From positions 62,001 through 126,000 of the forward strand of contig NZ_CP107560.1 in NCBI RefSeq assembly GCF_026427715.1: a stretch of 64,000 bases of DNA. The letters are read 5' to 3'. The stretch is from Methylocystis sp. MJC1 (GTDB lineage: Bacteria > Pseudomonadota > Alphaproteobacteria > Rhizobiales > Beijerinckiaceae). The notes beneath the pieces were generated by a model. That model searched no databases. It was not told where the DNA came from and saw only the letters and a program-made list of their open reading frames with translations. Of this stretch, positions 44,183 through 53,237 are shown one piece after another. The position numbers were made by a program, and so were the translations under genes. Every line of letters begins with the position of its first letter. Positions within the stretch are counted from its first letter, which is position 1.

Positions 44183-44250
44183 TGAGGATTCCGACGAAGG
44201 CGCCCGTCTGTAACGGGATAATGCCGCCCGGGGATTCCGGGATAATGGCG

Positions 44251-44280
44251 CCCCCCTGTAACGGAATGATCCCGCCCGGG
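44251..44280. repeat. IS21 internal terminal repeat, left copy
   Basis: A 30-bp sequence (core tgtaacggaatgatcccgcc) that is exactly inverted at 46709-46738. Related copies lie at about 44213 and 44235. These are likely IstA-binding sites. Confidence 0.85.
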
Positions 44281-44330
44281 CGCCGCGTTCGTTGACCTAC
44301 GAGGTTTGTCTCACCTGTTCTGGTTTTGGG

Positions 44331-45077
44331 TCAAGCCGATTTGGCCTGTTTGCCGCGCGCGCGGCGTAGGCTTTCGCCTGCGAGTTCGATGCGATGCGCG
44401 TTGTGAACGAGGCGATCCAGAACGGCGTCGGCGTAAGTTGGGTCGCCAATGACGTCGTGCCAGGCTGTCACGGGAAGCTGGGAGGTGACGATCGTCGATC
44501 GGCGCCCATAGCGTTCTTCGAGGATTTCCAGGAGATCGTGGCGGGCGCCGGCGTCGAGCGGTTCGAGGCCGAAGTCGTCGAGGATTAAGAGATCGGCGCG
44601 ACCAAGGGATTTGAGCAAGCGCGGATGGCGCCCATCGCCGCGCGCGAGGGCCAGTTCCTCACAGAGCTTCGGCCAGCGATGATAAACGACGGAGCGATTG
44701 TCGCGGCAGGCCTTCTGGCCAATGGCGCAGGCGAGCCAACTTTTCCCGGTCCCGCTCGGGCCGACCAGGGCCAAATTATCGTGGGCGTCGATCCACTGAC
44801 CGTCGGCGAGCTTTTGGAACAGAGCTCGGTCGAGCCCGCGCGCGGTGCGATAGTCGACGTCTTCGACGCTGGCCTGTTGACGGAGCCTGGCGGCGCGCAG
44901 CCGCGCCGTCAGCCGTTTGTCGCGCCGAAGCGAGGCTTCCCGATCGAGCAGCAGGGCGAGCCAGTCGTTGCGGTCGAGCCCATTCGCCTCAGGCGCCTCG
45001 GCGAGTTCGGCGAAGGCTTTGGCCATTCCGTAAAGGCCAAGGGCGTGGAGCTGGTCGAGCGTCGGATGTTTGAGCAA
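44331..45077 (-). CDS. istB: IS21 helper ATPase IstB
   Basis: A 248-residue AAA+ ATPase. Start TTG 45077 has AGGAGA seven bases upstream, 11 bp after the istA stop; the much longer frame to 45638 is an istA shadow. N-domain HPTLDQLHALGLYGMAKAF, Walker A ALVGPSGTGKSWLA, Walker B LLILDDFGLEPL, sensor STIVTSQLPV. It activates IstA and picks targets. Confidence 0.92.
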   Translation of the reverse strand: MLKHPTLDQLHALGLYGMAKAFAELAEAPEANGLDRNDWLALLLDREASLRRDKRLTARLRAARLRQQASVEDVDYRTARGLDRALFQKLADGQWIDAHDNLALVGPSGTGKSWLACAIGQKACRDNRSVVYHRWPKLCEELALARGDGRHPRLLKSLGRADLLILDDFGLEPLDAGARHDLLEILEERYGRRSTIVTSQLPVTAWHDVIGDPTYADAVLDRLVHNAHRIELAGESLRRARGKQAKSA

Positions 45078-45088
45078 GTCGGCGTCTC

Positions 45089-46636
45089 CTAATGGTAATA
45101 GCGCGGGCCACGGATGTTTTGATGGAGGATCGGAGCCGCGTCCGCGGCGCGCTTTGGCGCTGGCTTCCGATCGAGCTTGTTGTCGAGGATGGATTTGATC
45201 GAGCCGTAAGTCTTGGCGCCGATCTCGATGGCGCGTTCGGCTGCGGCCTCGACGCGCTCGATCCCATACGAGCCGGCAAGACGGACGACGCCCAGACAGG
45301 CGCGATAGCCCTGCTCCGGATGGGGCCTCGCCTCCAAGATCTGCTCGCAGAGCGCGGCTGTCGCCGGGCCGATCTTTCGGGCGTCCTCGCGAATGCGTTC
45401 GATCGTCCAGCCCGCATAGCGTCGATGGCTGGAGGGCATGTGCTCGGGAATGGTCGTGTGCTTGCGGTTGCCGCTCATCCGCAAATGGACGGCGATGCGC
45501 TCGCCTTTGCAGAAAATCTCGACGCCGCGGACGGTCAGCCGCGCTTCCACCTCCGCCCGGGCGAAGCGATAGGGCACGGAGTAATAGTGCGCGTCGATCT
45601 CGACGTGATAATCGACGCCGACGCGGCGCAGACGCCATTCGCTATATTCATAGGGCTCGATTGGCAGAGGCTTCAGCGCCGGGCGGTCGATCTCTCCGAA
45701 CAATTGGCGGCGGGTGACGCCGAGCCGGCGGATGGGCCGCTCCTCGTTGAGATTTTTGAGCATCTCAGCGATCGCCGCGTTGACCTCCGCCAGGCTGTAA
45801 AAGGTCCGACGGCGCAGTCTGCCGAGTAGCCAGCGTTCGACGATCAGCACCGCGGACTCGACCTTCGCCTTGTCGCGCGGCTTTCTGGGTCGCGCCGGCA
45901 AAAGCGCCGTCTCGTAATGCGCCGCCATGTCGGCGTAGGTGCGATTGACCTGCGGGTCGTAGAAGCAGGCTTTGACGATGGCGGTCTTGGCGTTGTCCGG
46001 CACGATGAGCTGCGGGACGCCGCCGATCGCCTCGAGCGCGCCGACGTGGGCGTCGATCCAGTCCGGAAGCGTTTGCGTCCAGCTCGCCTTGGCGAAGGTG
46101 AAGCTCGACGCCCCCAGCACCGCGACGAAAATCTGCGCCATGCGGATCTCGCCGGTAAGCCTGTCGACAACGACCGGGACGCCGTCGCCAGCGTAATCGA
46201 CGAACAGCCGCTCGCCAGCGACGTGCGTCTGCCGCATGGTCACCGACAGGGTCTTTTCGAAGGCGCGATACAGCTCGCAGAACCGCGAGTAGCTGTAGCC
46301 GCCCGGATTTGCGGCGATGTATTCGTCCCACAAAATCATCAAGGTGACGTGCTTGCGCTTCAACTCGCGATGCACGCCAGCCCAGTCCGGCTCCTCAATG
46401 CGCCGATGACCGCGCTTGCTGCGCCGGTTGGCGTAGAGCGCCGCCTCGAGCGCATCGTCGGTCATTCCCTCGGGCAACGGCCAGGAGAGCCCGGCGCTCT
46501 CCGCGCGCTTGAGCGCCTCCCGCACCGTCGAGCGCGGCATGCCAAGACGCCGGGAAATCTCGTGCGCCGAAATCGACGAGGACTTCAGTCGAATAATCTC
46601 ACGCGCCTGGCGCATCGTAATCCGCTCCGCTGGCAT
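45089..46636 (-). CDS. istA: IS21 transposase IstA
   Basis: A 515-residue DDE transposase starting at ATG 46636 behind AAGGGG. N-terminal HTH (ISAHEISRRLGMPRSTVREA), integrase core with LFVDYAGDGVPVVVD (Asp), LIVPDNAKTAIV (Asp) and KAKVESAVLIVERWLLG (Glu), then the Mu-like C-terminal domain with SVPYRFARAEVEARLT. Intact. Confidence 0.93.
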   Translation of the reverse strand: MPAERITMRQAREIIRLKSSSISAHEISRRLGMPRSTVREALKRAESAGLSWPLPEGMTDDALEAALYANRRSKRGHRRIEEPDWAGVHRELKRKHVTLMILWDEYIAANPGGYSYSRFCELYRAFEKTLSVTMRQTHVAGERLFVDYAGDGVPVVVDRLTGEIRMAQIFVAVLGASSFTFAKASWTQTLPDWIDAHVGALEAIGGVPQLIVPDNAKTAIVKACFYDPQVNRTYADMAAHYETALLPARPRKPRDKAKVESAVLIVERWLLGRLRRRTFYSLAEVNAAIAEMLKNLNEERPIRRLGVTRRQLFGEIDRPALKPLPIEPYEYSEWRLRRVGVDYHVEIDAHYYSVPYRFARAEVEARLTVRGVEIFCKGERIAVHLRMSGNRKHTTIPEHMPSSHRRYAGWTIERIREDARKIGPATAALCEQILEARPHPEQGYRACLGVVRLAGSYGIERVEAAAERAIEIGAKTYGSIKSILDNKLDRKPAPKRAADAAPILHQNIRGPRYYH

Positions 46637-46708
46637 GATCACCCCTTTGGATTGCCAAAGAAGCGACCTGATCAGGCCAACAGCGGAGCCCGCCACTGCA
46701 CGAAATTA

Positions 46709-46738
46709 CCCGGGCGGGATCATTCCGTTACAGGGGGG
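46709..46738. repeat. IS21 internal terminal repeat, right copy
   Basis: Exact inverse of 44251-44280. Further related copies follow at about 46740-46800. Confidence 0.85.
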
Positions 46739-46829
46739 CGGGATCATCTCGGAATCGGGGAGCGCCATCATTCCGTAATCGGGGGCGCCTTCATCTCGTT
46801 TTAGGGGGCGCCATCAATCGGAATCACCA

Positions 46830-46836
46830 CGATATC
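46830..46836. repeat. IS21 target-site duplication, right
   Basis: cgatatc, matching 44176-44182. Confidence 0.9.
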
Positions 46837-48353
46837 CACGCAGTTTACAGGACCTGCCGGTGCAAGGCGCGATCGTCGCATTGAGAGTCTTGATGACGCG
46901 TTGGCGTTGTCTGGAAGGGTCGTGCGCGCGAAAGACATTTTCTGATCAGCTTCCCGGGCTCGCCGTCCGACATGCGCGTCGGACATTACGCGTTGGCCGC
47001 CTTCTTCAACTATTTGCCCATGGCGCCGGAGGTAAGCCGAGCGAGCGGCTGATAAACCGTCTCGGCATGCCGGCGAGCGACGACACCCTTCTGCGGCAGT
47101 TGAAGCGCGGCGCGACCCGCAAGACCAACGATGTTCGTGTGTTGGGCATCGACGATTGGAGCTGGCGGAAGGGAGAGAGCTACGGAACCGTGATGGTAGA
47201 TCTGGAGCGACGTGAGGTTGTCGACGTCCTGCCCGGACGCTCGGCGGAAGAAACGGCGGACTGGCTGCGCCGGCATCCGAATGTAGAGGTCGTCAGCCGG
47301 GATCGCTGCGGACTTTATGCGCAGGGAACACGCCAAGGCGCGCCAGAAGCGCGCCAGGTCGCTGATCGGTTTCATCTACTGCAGAATTTGCGCGAGCGGA
47401 TTGAGCACCAATTGAGCCGCTCTGACAAGGGCTTGGCGTGTCCCTCCTTGCCCAGAGCTGAGGGCGAAGACGCTGGCTTGATTTCCTGCACCACGCCGGG
47501 GCGTCAAGTGATCGCGGAGGACCGCCATCTCAGGCGGCGTGCGCATGAACGTTCGCGACAGGCGATGTTTGAAAAGGCGCAGATTCTGAAGGCTGAGGGA
47601 AGGAACATTCGTGGTATCGCCCTGGAGATAGGCGTAAATTGGCGCACCGTCAGGAAGTGGGTGCACGCGAGCAAAATGCCTGAACGCCGCGAGCGCGCGC
47701 CAACGCCAACATCGCCGCGATATTTTCGGGATTATCTCGCGGACCGTTGGGCGAAAGGAGTCAGGGGCGGCAGGCAACTCTTCGAGGAAATTCAGCAGCG
47801 AGGCTATCAGGGCAGCCGCTCCAATATGGAGCGCCTGTTAGGAAAATGGAGAGGCGCGAAGCACGCGGCGCTCGCGCCAATCGCGAATCCCGCGCCGACA
47901 GTTTCACCTGTGATTACGACAGCGCTTCCACTCCGCGCGATTGATCCCGCGACGGGTTGGGCGATTTCGCCGATCGTTGGCGCGGCGCTTTGCATAAAGC
48001 CGCGCGGAATGCTGACGGCGCGACAAGCTGTTAAGGTCGCCGCCCTGAAGAACGCCTCACCAGATTTTGTCGCCATGCGCGCGCTGGCGATGCGATTTCG
48101 GGGCGTTCTTCGTAGCAAAGATGTAAAGCGACTCGACAATTGGCTCGACGACGCTCAGCGATCAGGAATTTACGCAATGCAACGCTTTGCGCGTACATTA
48201 CGGAGCGACATCCAAGCGGTCCGCAATGCGGTGGCGGAGCCTTGGAGCAATGGTCAAACCGAGGGACAAATCAATAGATTGAAAACGCTCAAGCGCGCCA
48301 TGTATGGTCGCGCAAGCGCCGAACTGCTGCGAGCGCGTATGATACCGCTGTAG
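46837..48353 (+). pseudogene. ISL3 transposase, main C-terminal part
   Basis: About 505 codons in the frame continuing from 44182: RSLQDLPVQGAIVAL, Cys-rich RWRCLEGSCARKTF, HTH, then VLGIDDWSWRKGESYGTV (Asp), VVSRDRCGLYAQG (Asp), an inserted helical part, and EPWSNGQTEGQINRLKTLKR (Glu). All catalytic residues survive. On its own this piece lacks the zinc-finger N-terminus; precise IS21 loss would revive the full protein. Confidence 0.9.
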
Positions 48354-48457
48354 CGTTTGGCGAGCACGAAAAGTGAGGCAGACCCATGAAACGTGAGAAT
48401 ATTAAAGCCCTATATTCTCGCGTATCGTGGCTTTTCCGATTCCAGAATCGTATATTC

Positions 48458-48693
48458 TCAAGCCAAGATGGCTCCCGACACCGCAACGGCAGTCTTACGG
48501 GGCAGCTCGTTCTGTTCGGCGATAAATTTTACCGAAACGGACTTGCTCAACGTTTCTCTGAATGGACGAATGGCGCCCGGCGCTGCCGGAACGCGAGCGG
48601 CCTTCTTGGGGGCAGCCTTCTTTGCCGAAGCCGCTTTCTCCGCCGGAGCTGCGATGCACTCTATCGGAAACTCGCCAGGCTAGTGCGTTCATG
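48458..48693 (-). pseudogene. Relic of an HU-like histone protein
   Basis: In one minus frame the sequence reads AEKAASAKKAAPKKAARVPA, then LSKSVSVKFIAEQNELPRKT, the Lys/Ala-rich arm and first helices of alphaproteobacterial HU-like proteins. The ATG at 48693 is in a different frame and the rest of the HU fold is missing before the ISL3 end at 48385. A decayed fragment. Confidence 0.4.
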
Positions 48694-48710
48694 ATGCGCT
48701 GCCCCGGCCG

Positions 48711-50672
48711 TCACGCCCGGGGCGGTTTGAGCTCCGGATGATCAATGAAGAAATCGAGACATTCTGGATTGGAGAGCGCCGTCCGATTTTTAACCGGGCG
48801 CCCGTGGATGAGATCGCGTACCGCGAGCTCCACGAGTTTTCCCGATCGCGTGCGCGGCAGCTCGGGCGCTTCGATGATGATGGAAGGGACGTGGCGCGGC
48901 GACGCCTTGTCGAAAAGCGCCTTGCGAATCTGACCGGCGAGCGCTGAGTCGAGATGACGGCCGGGGCTGGTTTTCACGAACAGAACGATCCGCGTGCCGC
49001 CCTCCCATTGCTGATCGACGGCGAGCGCCTCCTGCACGGAGTCCAGCGCTTCGACGATATTGTAAATGTCCGCCGTGCCGATGCGCACGCCCTGCGGATT
49101 GAGCGTGGCGTCGGAACGGCCGTGGATGTGAAAGCCCCCGTGAAGGGTTTCCGTTGCGAAATCGCCATGCAGCCAGATGTTCGGATAACGTGCGAAATAG
49201 GCGTTGAGATATTTGCCCCCATCCGGATCGTTGAGGAAGCGCAGCGGCATCGACGGGAAGGAGCGCGTGCAGACGAGTTCGCCCTCCTCGCCGATCACGC
49301 GCTGGCCGTCCTCGTTCCATATTTCGACGGCCATGCCGAGACCCGCCGACTGAATCTCGCCACGATAGACGGGGCTCCATGGATTCCCGCCGACGAAACA
49401 AGAAATGATGTCGGTGCCGCCGCTGATCGAGGCGAGTTGAACGTCGGCCTTCACGTCGCGATAAACGTAATCGAAACTGTCCGGCGGCAGCGGCGAGCCG
49501 GTTGACGCGATAACGCGCATCGCGCCCAGATCGTGGCTCTCGCGCGGCTTCAAGCCGTTCCTTTCGATCGCCTTGAGATAGCCCGCCGACGCGCCGAAAA
49601 ACGTCGCGCGTTCCTGCTGCGCGTAATCAAGCAGGATCGCGCCCCTCTCGCCGGCATTGAAGAAACCATCGTACAGCAGCAGCGTCACCTTGCTGGCGAG
49701 CGCGCTCGCCAGCCAGTTCCACATCATCCAGCCGGTCGTTGTCGCATAGAAAAAGCGGTCGCCGACCCGGACGTCGCATTGAAGCTGATGCTCCTTGAGA
49801 TGCTGGAGCAGGGTTCCGCCAGCGCCATGCAGGATGCACTTCGGCGCGCCGGTCGTCCCCGAGGAGAACATGACATAGAGCGGATGATTGAACGGCAGCG
49901 GCTCGAACGTAAGTTCGGCGCCCGCCTGTGTGGCGAGCGCGTCGGGCCATGACAGCGCCTCGTCAAGCCCATCGAGGTCGGGCGCCTCGGAGAGGTAGGG
50001 GATCACGAGCGTCGTCTTGACGCTCGACAACCTCGCTTTAATCTCGCGAATCGCAGCCGAACGGTCGATTTCTTTGCCCTTGTAGATGTAGCCGTCGGTG
50101 GCGATCAGCAGCAGGGGATCGATCTGCTCGAAACGATCGACGACGCTCTCGACCCCGAATTCCGGCGCGCAGGACGACCAGACGGCGCCCAGGCTCGCGG
50201 CGGCGAGCATGCCGATGATCGCTTCCGGCCCGTTGTGAACATAGGCGCCGATATGGTCGCCCCTCGCGACGCCGCAAGTGCGAAAAAAGGCGGCGAGCGC
50301 CGCGACCGACTTTATCAGTTCGCCAAAGCGCAGCGACTTTCGCATCCGGTCCTCGCCCCAGAAGATCAGCGAGACCTCGTCCTCAGGGCGCGGTCGCAGC
50401 AGGTTTTCCGCGAAATTGATCCGCGCCTGCGGGAACCATTGCGCACCTGGCATTTTGTCCCCGTCGACGAGGATCGTGTTTCCCTTCTCACCAACCACGC
50501 CGCAGAAGTCCCAGACCTGGCTCCAGAACGCCTCGCTGTTTTCAATGCTCCAGCGGTGCAGAGCCTCGTAGTCGAATTTCGCGGTAAAACGCGACGTCGC
50601 CGGCGCGGCGCGGCAAAAGCGTGTCAGATTGGAGTTCTGCTGGCGGTTCTTATCCGGCTGCCAAAGCTGCAT
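48711..50672 (-). CDS. Acetoacetyl-CoA synthetase
   Basis: A 653-residue acyl-CoA ligase of the ANL family with the length and N-terminus of acetoacetate-CoA ligase (LWQPDKNRQQNSNLTRFCR, AQWFPQARINFAENLL). The ATP loop is MFSSGTTGAPKCILH (about residue 269), then YATTTGWMMWNW, SGGTDIISCFVGGNP, and the C-domain hinge and Lys in HIHGRSDATLNPQGVRIGT and LPRTRSGKLVELAVRD. It activates acetoacetate with ATP and CoA, linking ketone bodies or PHB turnover to acetyl-CoA; relevant in PHB-storing methanotrophs. Start ATG 50672 chosen over 50699 for length. Confidence 0.9.
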   Translation of the reverse strand: MQLWQPDKNRQQNSNLTRFCRAAPATSRFTAKFDYEALHRWSIENSEAFWSQVWDFCGVVGEKGNTILVDGDKMPGAQWFPQARINFAENLLRPRPEDEVSLIFWGEDRMRKSLRFGELIKSVAALAAFFRTCGVARGDHIGAYVHNGPEAIIGMLAAASLGAVWSSCAPEFGVESVVDRFEQIDPLLLIATDGYIYKGKEIDRSAAIREIKARLSSVKTTLVIPYLSEAPDLDGLDEALSWPDALATQAGAELTFEPLPFNHPLYVMFSSGTTGAPKCILHGAGGTLLQHLKEHQLQCDVRVGDRFFYATTTGWMMWNWLASALASKVTLLLYDGFFNAGERGAILLDYAQQERATFFGASAGYLKAIERNGLKPRESHDLGAMRVIASTGSPLPPDSFDYVYRDVKADVQLASISGGTDIISCFVGGNPWSPVYRGEIQSAGLGMAVEIWNEDGQRVIGEEGELVCTRSFPSMPLRFLNDPDGGKYLNAYFARYPNIWLHGDFATETLHGGFHIHGRSDATLNPQGVRIGTADIYNIVEALDSVQEALAVDQQWEGGTRIVLFVKTSPGRHLDSALAGQIRKALFDKASPRHVPSIIIEAPELPRTRSGKLVELAVRDLIHGRPVKNRTALSNPECLDFFIDHPELKPPRA

Positions 50673-50796
50673 GCGAGGCTCTCTCGATCGGCGATGCAAA
50701 GAGAATCTTATTGCAGTTGCGCCCGGCCAGTAGCCTTAAAATTTGGATGGGCGGATCAAAAATCAGGCTCGCGCCTATAGTCCGCCTGTCGCTGGA

Positions 50797-51504
50797 TCAC
50801 GCCTCGGCTTCCGTTTCGTCGAGCGCTGTATCGTCCGCCTCCACGCCCCCCTCCTCCATGAGCCCGAGCGCCTCGTCGAGCGCGCCTTCGACCTCGACGT
50901 CAATGTCTCGCCCCAAGACGCCCGCGGCGTCGAGCGCGTCGAGCGCGTCGAGATCCGGGAGATCCCGCAGGCTGCCGAGCGCGAAGGCTTCTAGGAAACG
51001 CGGCGTCGTCACCCAGGCGATCGGCGCGCCGGGCTCCGGGGCGCGCGGACCGGGCGAGATGACGCCACAGCTCTTCAACCGGCCGAGGACGTCGCGGCTG
51101 ATGTCGCGGCCGGCGAGGCGCGAGAGTTCGGCGCGGGTGACCGGCTGCTGATAGGCGATGGCCGAGAGCGCCAGCATTTCGAGCCTGGTGAAAGCGGGCG
51201 GGCCGGCGTCTTTCGTCTCGTTGAGCGACCGCAGCGCCTCGGCGTGGCGCGGGCGCGTGCGGAACTGAAAGCCTCCGGCGACGAAGACAATCTCGTAAGG
51301 GCGCGCCTTGAGCTCGGTGGCGATGTCGGCGAGAAGCTCGTCGAGCCGGCAGGCGTCGCCGACGAGGTGGGCGAGCGTCTCGCGGGGGACGGGTTGAGGC
51401 GAGGCGAAGATCGCCGCCTCGACGCGCCCCATCCACTCCCGCCAGCGCATCCCCTCGGGCAGGTCGGAAAGGGCGCGATCGAAGCGGGATACGCGGCGGC
51501 TCAT
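50797..51504 (-). CDS. ScpB-like segregation and condensation protein
   Basis: A 235-residue SMC-ScpB family protein with two winged helices (WMGRVEAAIFASPQPVPRET, PPAFTRLEMLALSAIAYQQP, then VTRAELSRLAGRDISRDVLG) and a long acidic C-terminus. Start overlaps the DUF1403 stop (ATGA). There is no scpA or smc nearby. The plasmid pair DUF1403-ScpB is known from rhizobial replicons; its function is unclear, possibly partition or recombination control. Confidence 0.85.
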   Translation of the reverse strand: MSRRVSRFDRALSDLPEGMRWREWMGRVEAAIFASPQPVPRETLAHLVGDACRLDELLADIATELKARPYEIVFVAGGFQFRTRPRHAEALRSLNETKDAGPPAFTRLEMLALSAIAYQQPVTRAELSRLAGRDISRDVLGRLKSCGVISPGPRAPEPGAPIAWVTTPRFLEAFALGSLRDLPDLDALDALDAAGVLGRDIDVEVEGALDEALGLMEEGGVEADDTALDETEAEA

Positions 51505-52577
51505 AGCCCGTAGATCCTGAAGGTCTCGCGCCCGGTGAGCTCACGCACCGCGCCGAGCGCGACGAGGCGATCGAAGAGACGCCGCGCGGCGCGATCCGAC
51601 ATGCCGACGCGGGCCGCGGCGGCGGCGGGCGTGACGCCGTCGTCGGCAAGCACCATGTCGACGACCCGACCCGCGCCGCGCGCCCGCAAGGATGGTGCGA
51701 CCGTCGTGAGCTTTTCGGTGCGCCGCGCCAGATCGGCGGCGAGGGCATGCGCCTCCGCCACGGCGAGGCCATAGGCGACAGCGACCGCGTCGAGCCAATC
51801 CTCGTCCGACGGCCGCGGTCGTTTGCCATTTAGTCCACGGCGCAGCGATGGATGCAGAATCGCGACGGCGAGTAAGGGAACCGGCCGCGACCAGTCGAGA
51901 CGGTTCGCGAGGGCGAGATCGGCGATCCACAGCGCGAAGATTTCAGCGTCGAGCGCTGACCCTGCGGCGCAAAGTTTCATGGCGACCGCGCTGGCGCGGG
52001 CCGCCACGGCGAGCGGATCCGGCGCATCGGCCACGCAACTTTGCAAGGCTTTGGCGCCCGAGCCGACATCGAGCGACGCGGACAGGCCGAGAAGCGACAG
52101 GGCGGCCGCGAGCGTCGCCGCCTCAAAGCGCGCGGGGCGCCCCGCAAGGAGCCGGAACAGCCGGTGGATGCGCCCCGCCGGGCTGGTCTCACTGCCCCCG
52201 GCGAGATGTTCGGCGTCGCGCAAGGCCCCCGCGTCCTCGCGCAGCCGGCAGAGCGTCGCGCAAGATTCGGCGGCGCGGAGCGCGAGGCGCTGGCGCAGGC
52301 AGCCGGCATAGACCGGCTCGGCGGGGTCTTGTGCGGCGCTCGAAACATCGGCGCCGCACGCGCCGCCGCGCAGGATTTGGTCAAAGAAGGCGAGCCCCGC
52401 GCCGGCGACAAAGGCCGCCGCGTCCCGCTCCGTTTTCTGAGGGCGCGCCCAGCGCGGAAGCGGTTGAATTTGCCGATGCTTCACGGCCGCTGGGGCGGCG
52501 GCGCGGCGCGCCCGCTTGGGGCCGGATGGCGTGGCTGAGATCACGTCGGGCGTCGGGTCCGAATCGACAAGCGTCAT
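51501..52577 (-). CDS. DUF1403 family protein
   Basis: A 358-residue helical, Ala-rich protein matching DUF1403 (PRWARPQKTERDAAAFVAGA, GLAFFDQILRG, RQRLALRAAESCA, LDWSRPVPLLAVAILHPS, RAARRLFDRLVALGAVREL). The C-terminal part looks like a winged helix. Coupled to scpB by a 4-bp overlap. Upstream is a perfect palindrome (52656-52682), probably its control site. No biochemical role is known. Confidence 0.85.
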   Translation of the reverse strand: MTLVDSDPTPDVISATPSGPKRARRAAAPAAVKHRQIQPLPRWARPQKTERDAAAFVAGAGLAFFDQILRGGACGADVSSAAQDPAEPVYAGCLRQRLALRAAESCATLCRLREDAGALRDAEHLAGGSETSPAGRIHRLFRLLAGRPARFEAATLAAALSLLGLSASLDVGSGAKALQSCVADAPDPLAVAARASAVAMKLCAAGSALDAEIFALWIADLALANRLDWSRPVPLLAVAILHPSLRRGLNGKRPRPSDEDWLDAVAVAYGLAVAEAHALAADLARRTEKLTTVAPSLRARGAGRVVDMVLADDGVTPAAAAARVGMSDRAARRLFDRLVALGAVRELTGRETFRIYGL

Positions 52578-52655
52578 GGGTAAAATCCTAAACGACGGCG
52601 GCGCTTTGTCACGGATTTTTCGCGCATGTCCGCCGCGCTTGTCTTGTCGTATTTA

Positions 52656-52682
52656 CGTCCGATAACCTTACCTTATCGGACG
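52656..52682. promoter_or_regulatory. Perfect 10-7-10 palindrome
   Basis: cgtccgataa and ttatcggacg, exactly inverted around ccttacc, 79 bp upstream of the DUF1403 start. It is an operator for the DUF1403-scpB pair or, given the geometry, a core site for a tyrosine recombinase. Confidence 0.6.
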
Positions 52683-52754
52683 CGATTCGGGAGGCGCTGC
52701 AACGCCAGATTTTTGTTCGCGCTTCATGAGTGGACAGCCCGAAAAAATCGAATT

Positions 52755-52774
52755 CAGGCGTCAGATTTTCGCGC
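52755..52774. repeat. caggcgtcRgattttcgcgc motif, copy 1
   Basis: A 20-bp motif also found at 53150-53169 (one mismatch) and in shorter form at about 57060-57074, each near a junction of the Tni-type elements. It may be an end sequence of the first tni transposon. Confidence 0.5.
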
Positions 52775-52797
52775 TTCAACAGCGGACCGGCTTCGTG

Positions 52798-53149
52798 TGT
52801 CGGAATGCCGGAATTTGTGGGATTCGGCGCGCGACGCGGCGGGAGCGCGCAAAATTTCGGGATTCCGATTCACAATTCATGGGACGAGAAGCCCCGAAAT
52901 TTGTGGGATTCGAGCATAATTTGTGGGACTGGGCCGCAGCCGTTCCCTGGTTTTCAGGTGCAAAGGCGAATTTGGCGGGCGGCTCCTGATTCAGCGATCC
53001 CCTGGCGCCCTGACTGCAATCTGGTTCCACAAATTACGACTCAAATTCGCCGCCAGTCCCAGAAATTACGAATCAATCCCGAAATTGTGCAACAGGAAAG
53101 TCGTCTGTTTTCAATGAGCCCCAGTCCCAGAAATTGTGACCGTCCGACA
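52798..53149. mobile_element. 352-bp mini-element made of Tni transposon ends (MITE-like)
   Basis: It starts tgtcggaatgccgg and its left 140 bp are about 90% identical to the left end of the transposon at 57158. Its right 130 bp correspond to that transposon's right end, finishing in tccgaca. Each end has four or five copies of an aattt-n-tggga-type site, the probable TniA-binding array. There is no gene inside. It should be mobilisable in trans. Confidence 0.82.
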
Positions 53150-53237
53150 CAGGCGTCGGATTTTCGCGCCGCCTTCCGGCTTAATTGGCGGACTGCCCCG
53201 CGCCGGGGCGCGCCCGAGAACCCCCGGCGATCGATCG

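Larger units (their letters stand above)
44183..46829 (-). mobile_element. IS21-family element (2647 bp)
   Basis: The ends start TGAGGATTCCGA on the left and (complement) TGGTGATTCCGA on the right, both reaching GGCGCC after about 22 bp. It is flanked by the 7-bp duplication cgatatc. Inside each end is a perfect 30-bp inverted repeat (44251-44280 and 46709-46738) plus two or three related shorter copies, the multiple-repeat ends typical of IS21. It carries istA and istB, both intact, leftward. Confidence 0.93.
43967..48385 (+). mobile_element. ISL3-family element interrupted by an IS21 element
   Basis: Perfect 23-bp terminal inverted repeats, 43967-43989 (starting gggtctgcctcactttt) and 48363-48385, bracket a transposase split by the IS21 element at 44183-46829. 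Flanking 8-mers (atttaatt, atgaaacg) do not match, so the original ISL3 target duplication is not preserved. Confidence 0.92.

Noticed and set aside
45078..45638. N-terminal extension of IstB
   Set aside because: Overlaps istA in another frame; the proper start is TTG 45077 with its own ribosome site.
43959..48393. 8-bp target duplication of the ISL3 element
   Set aside because: atttaatt and atgaaacg at the two sides do not match.
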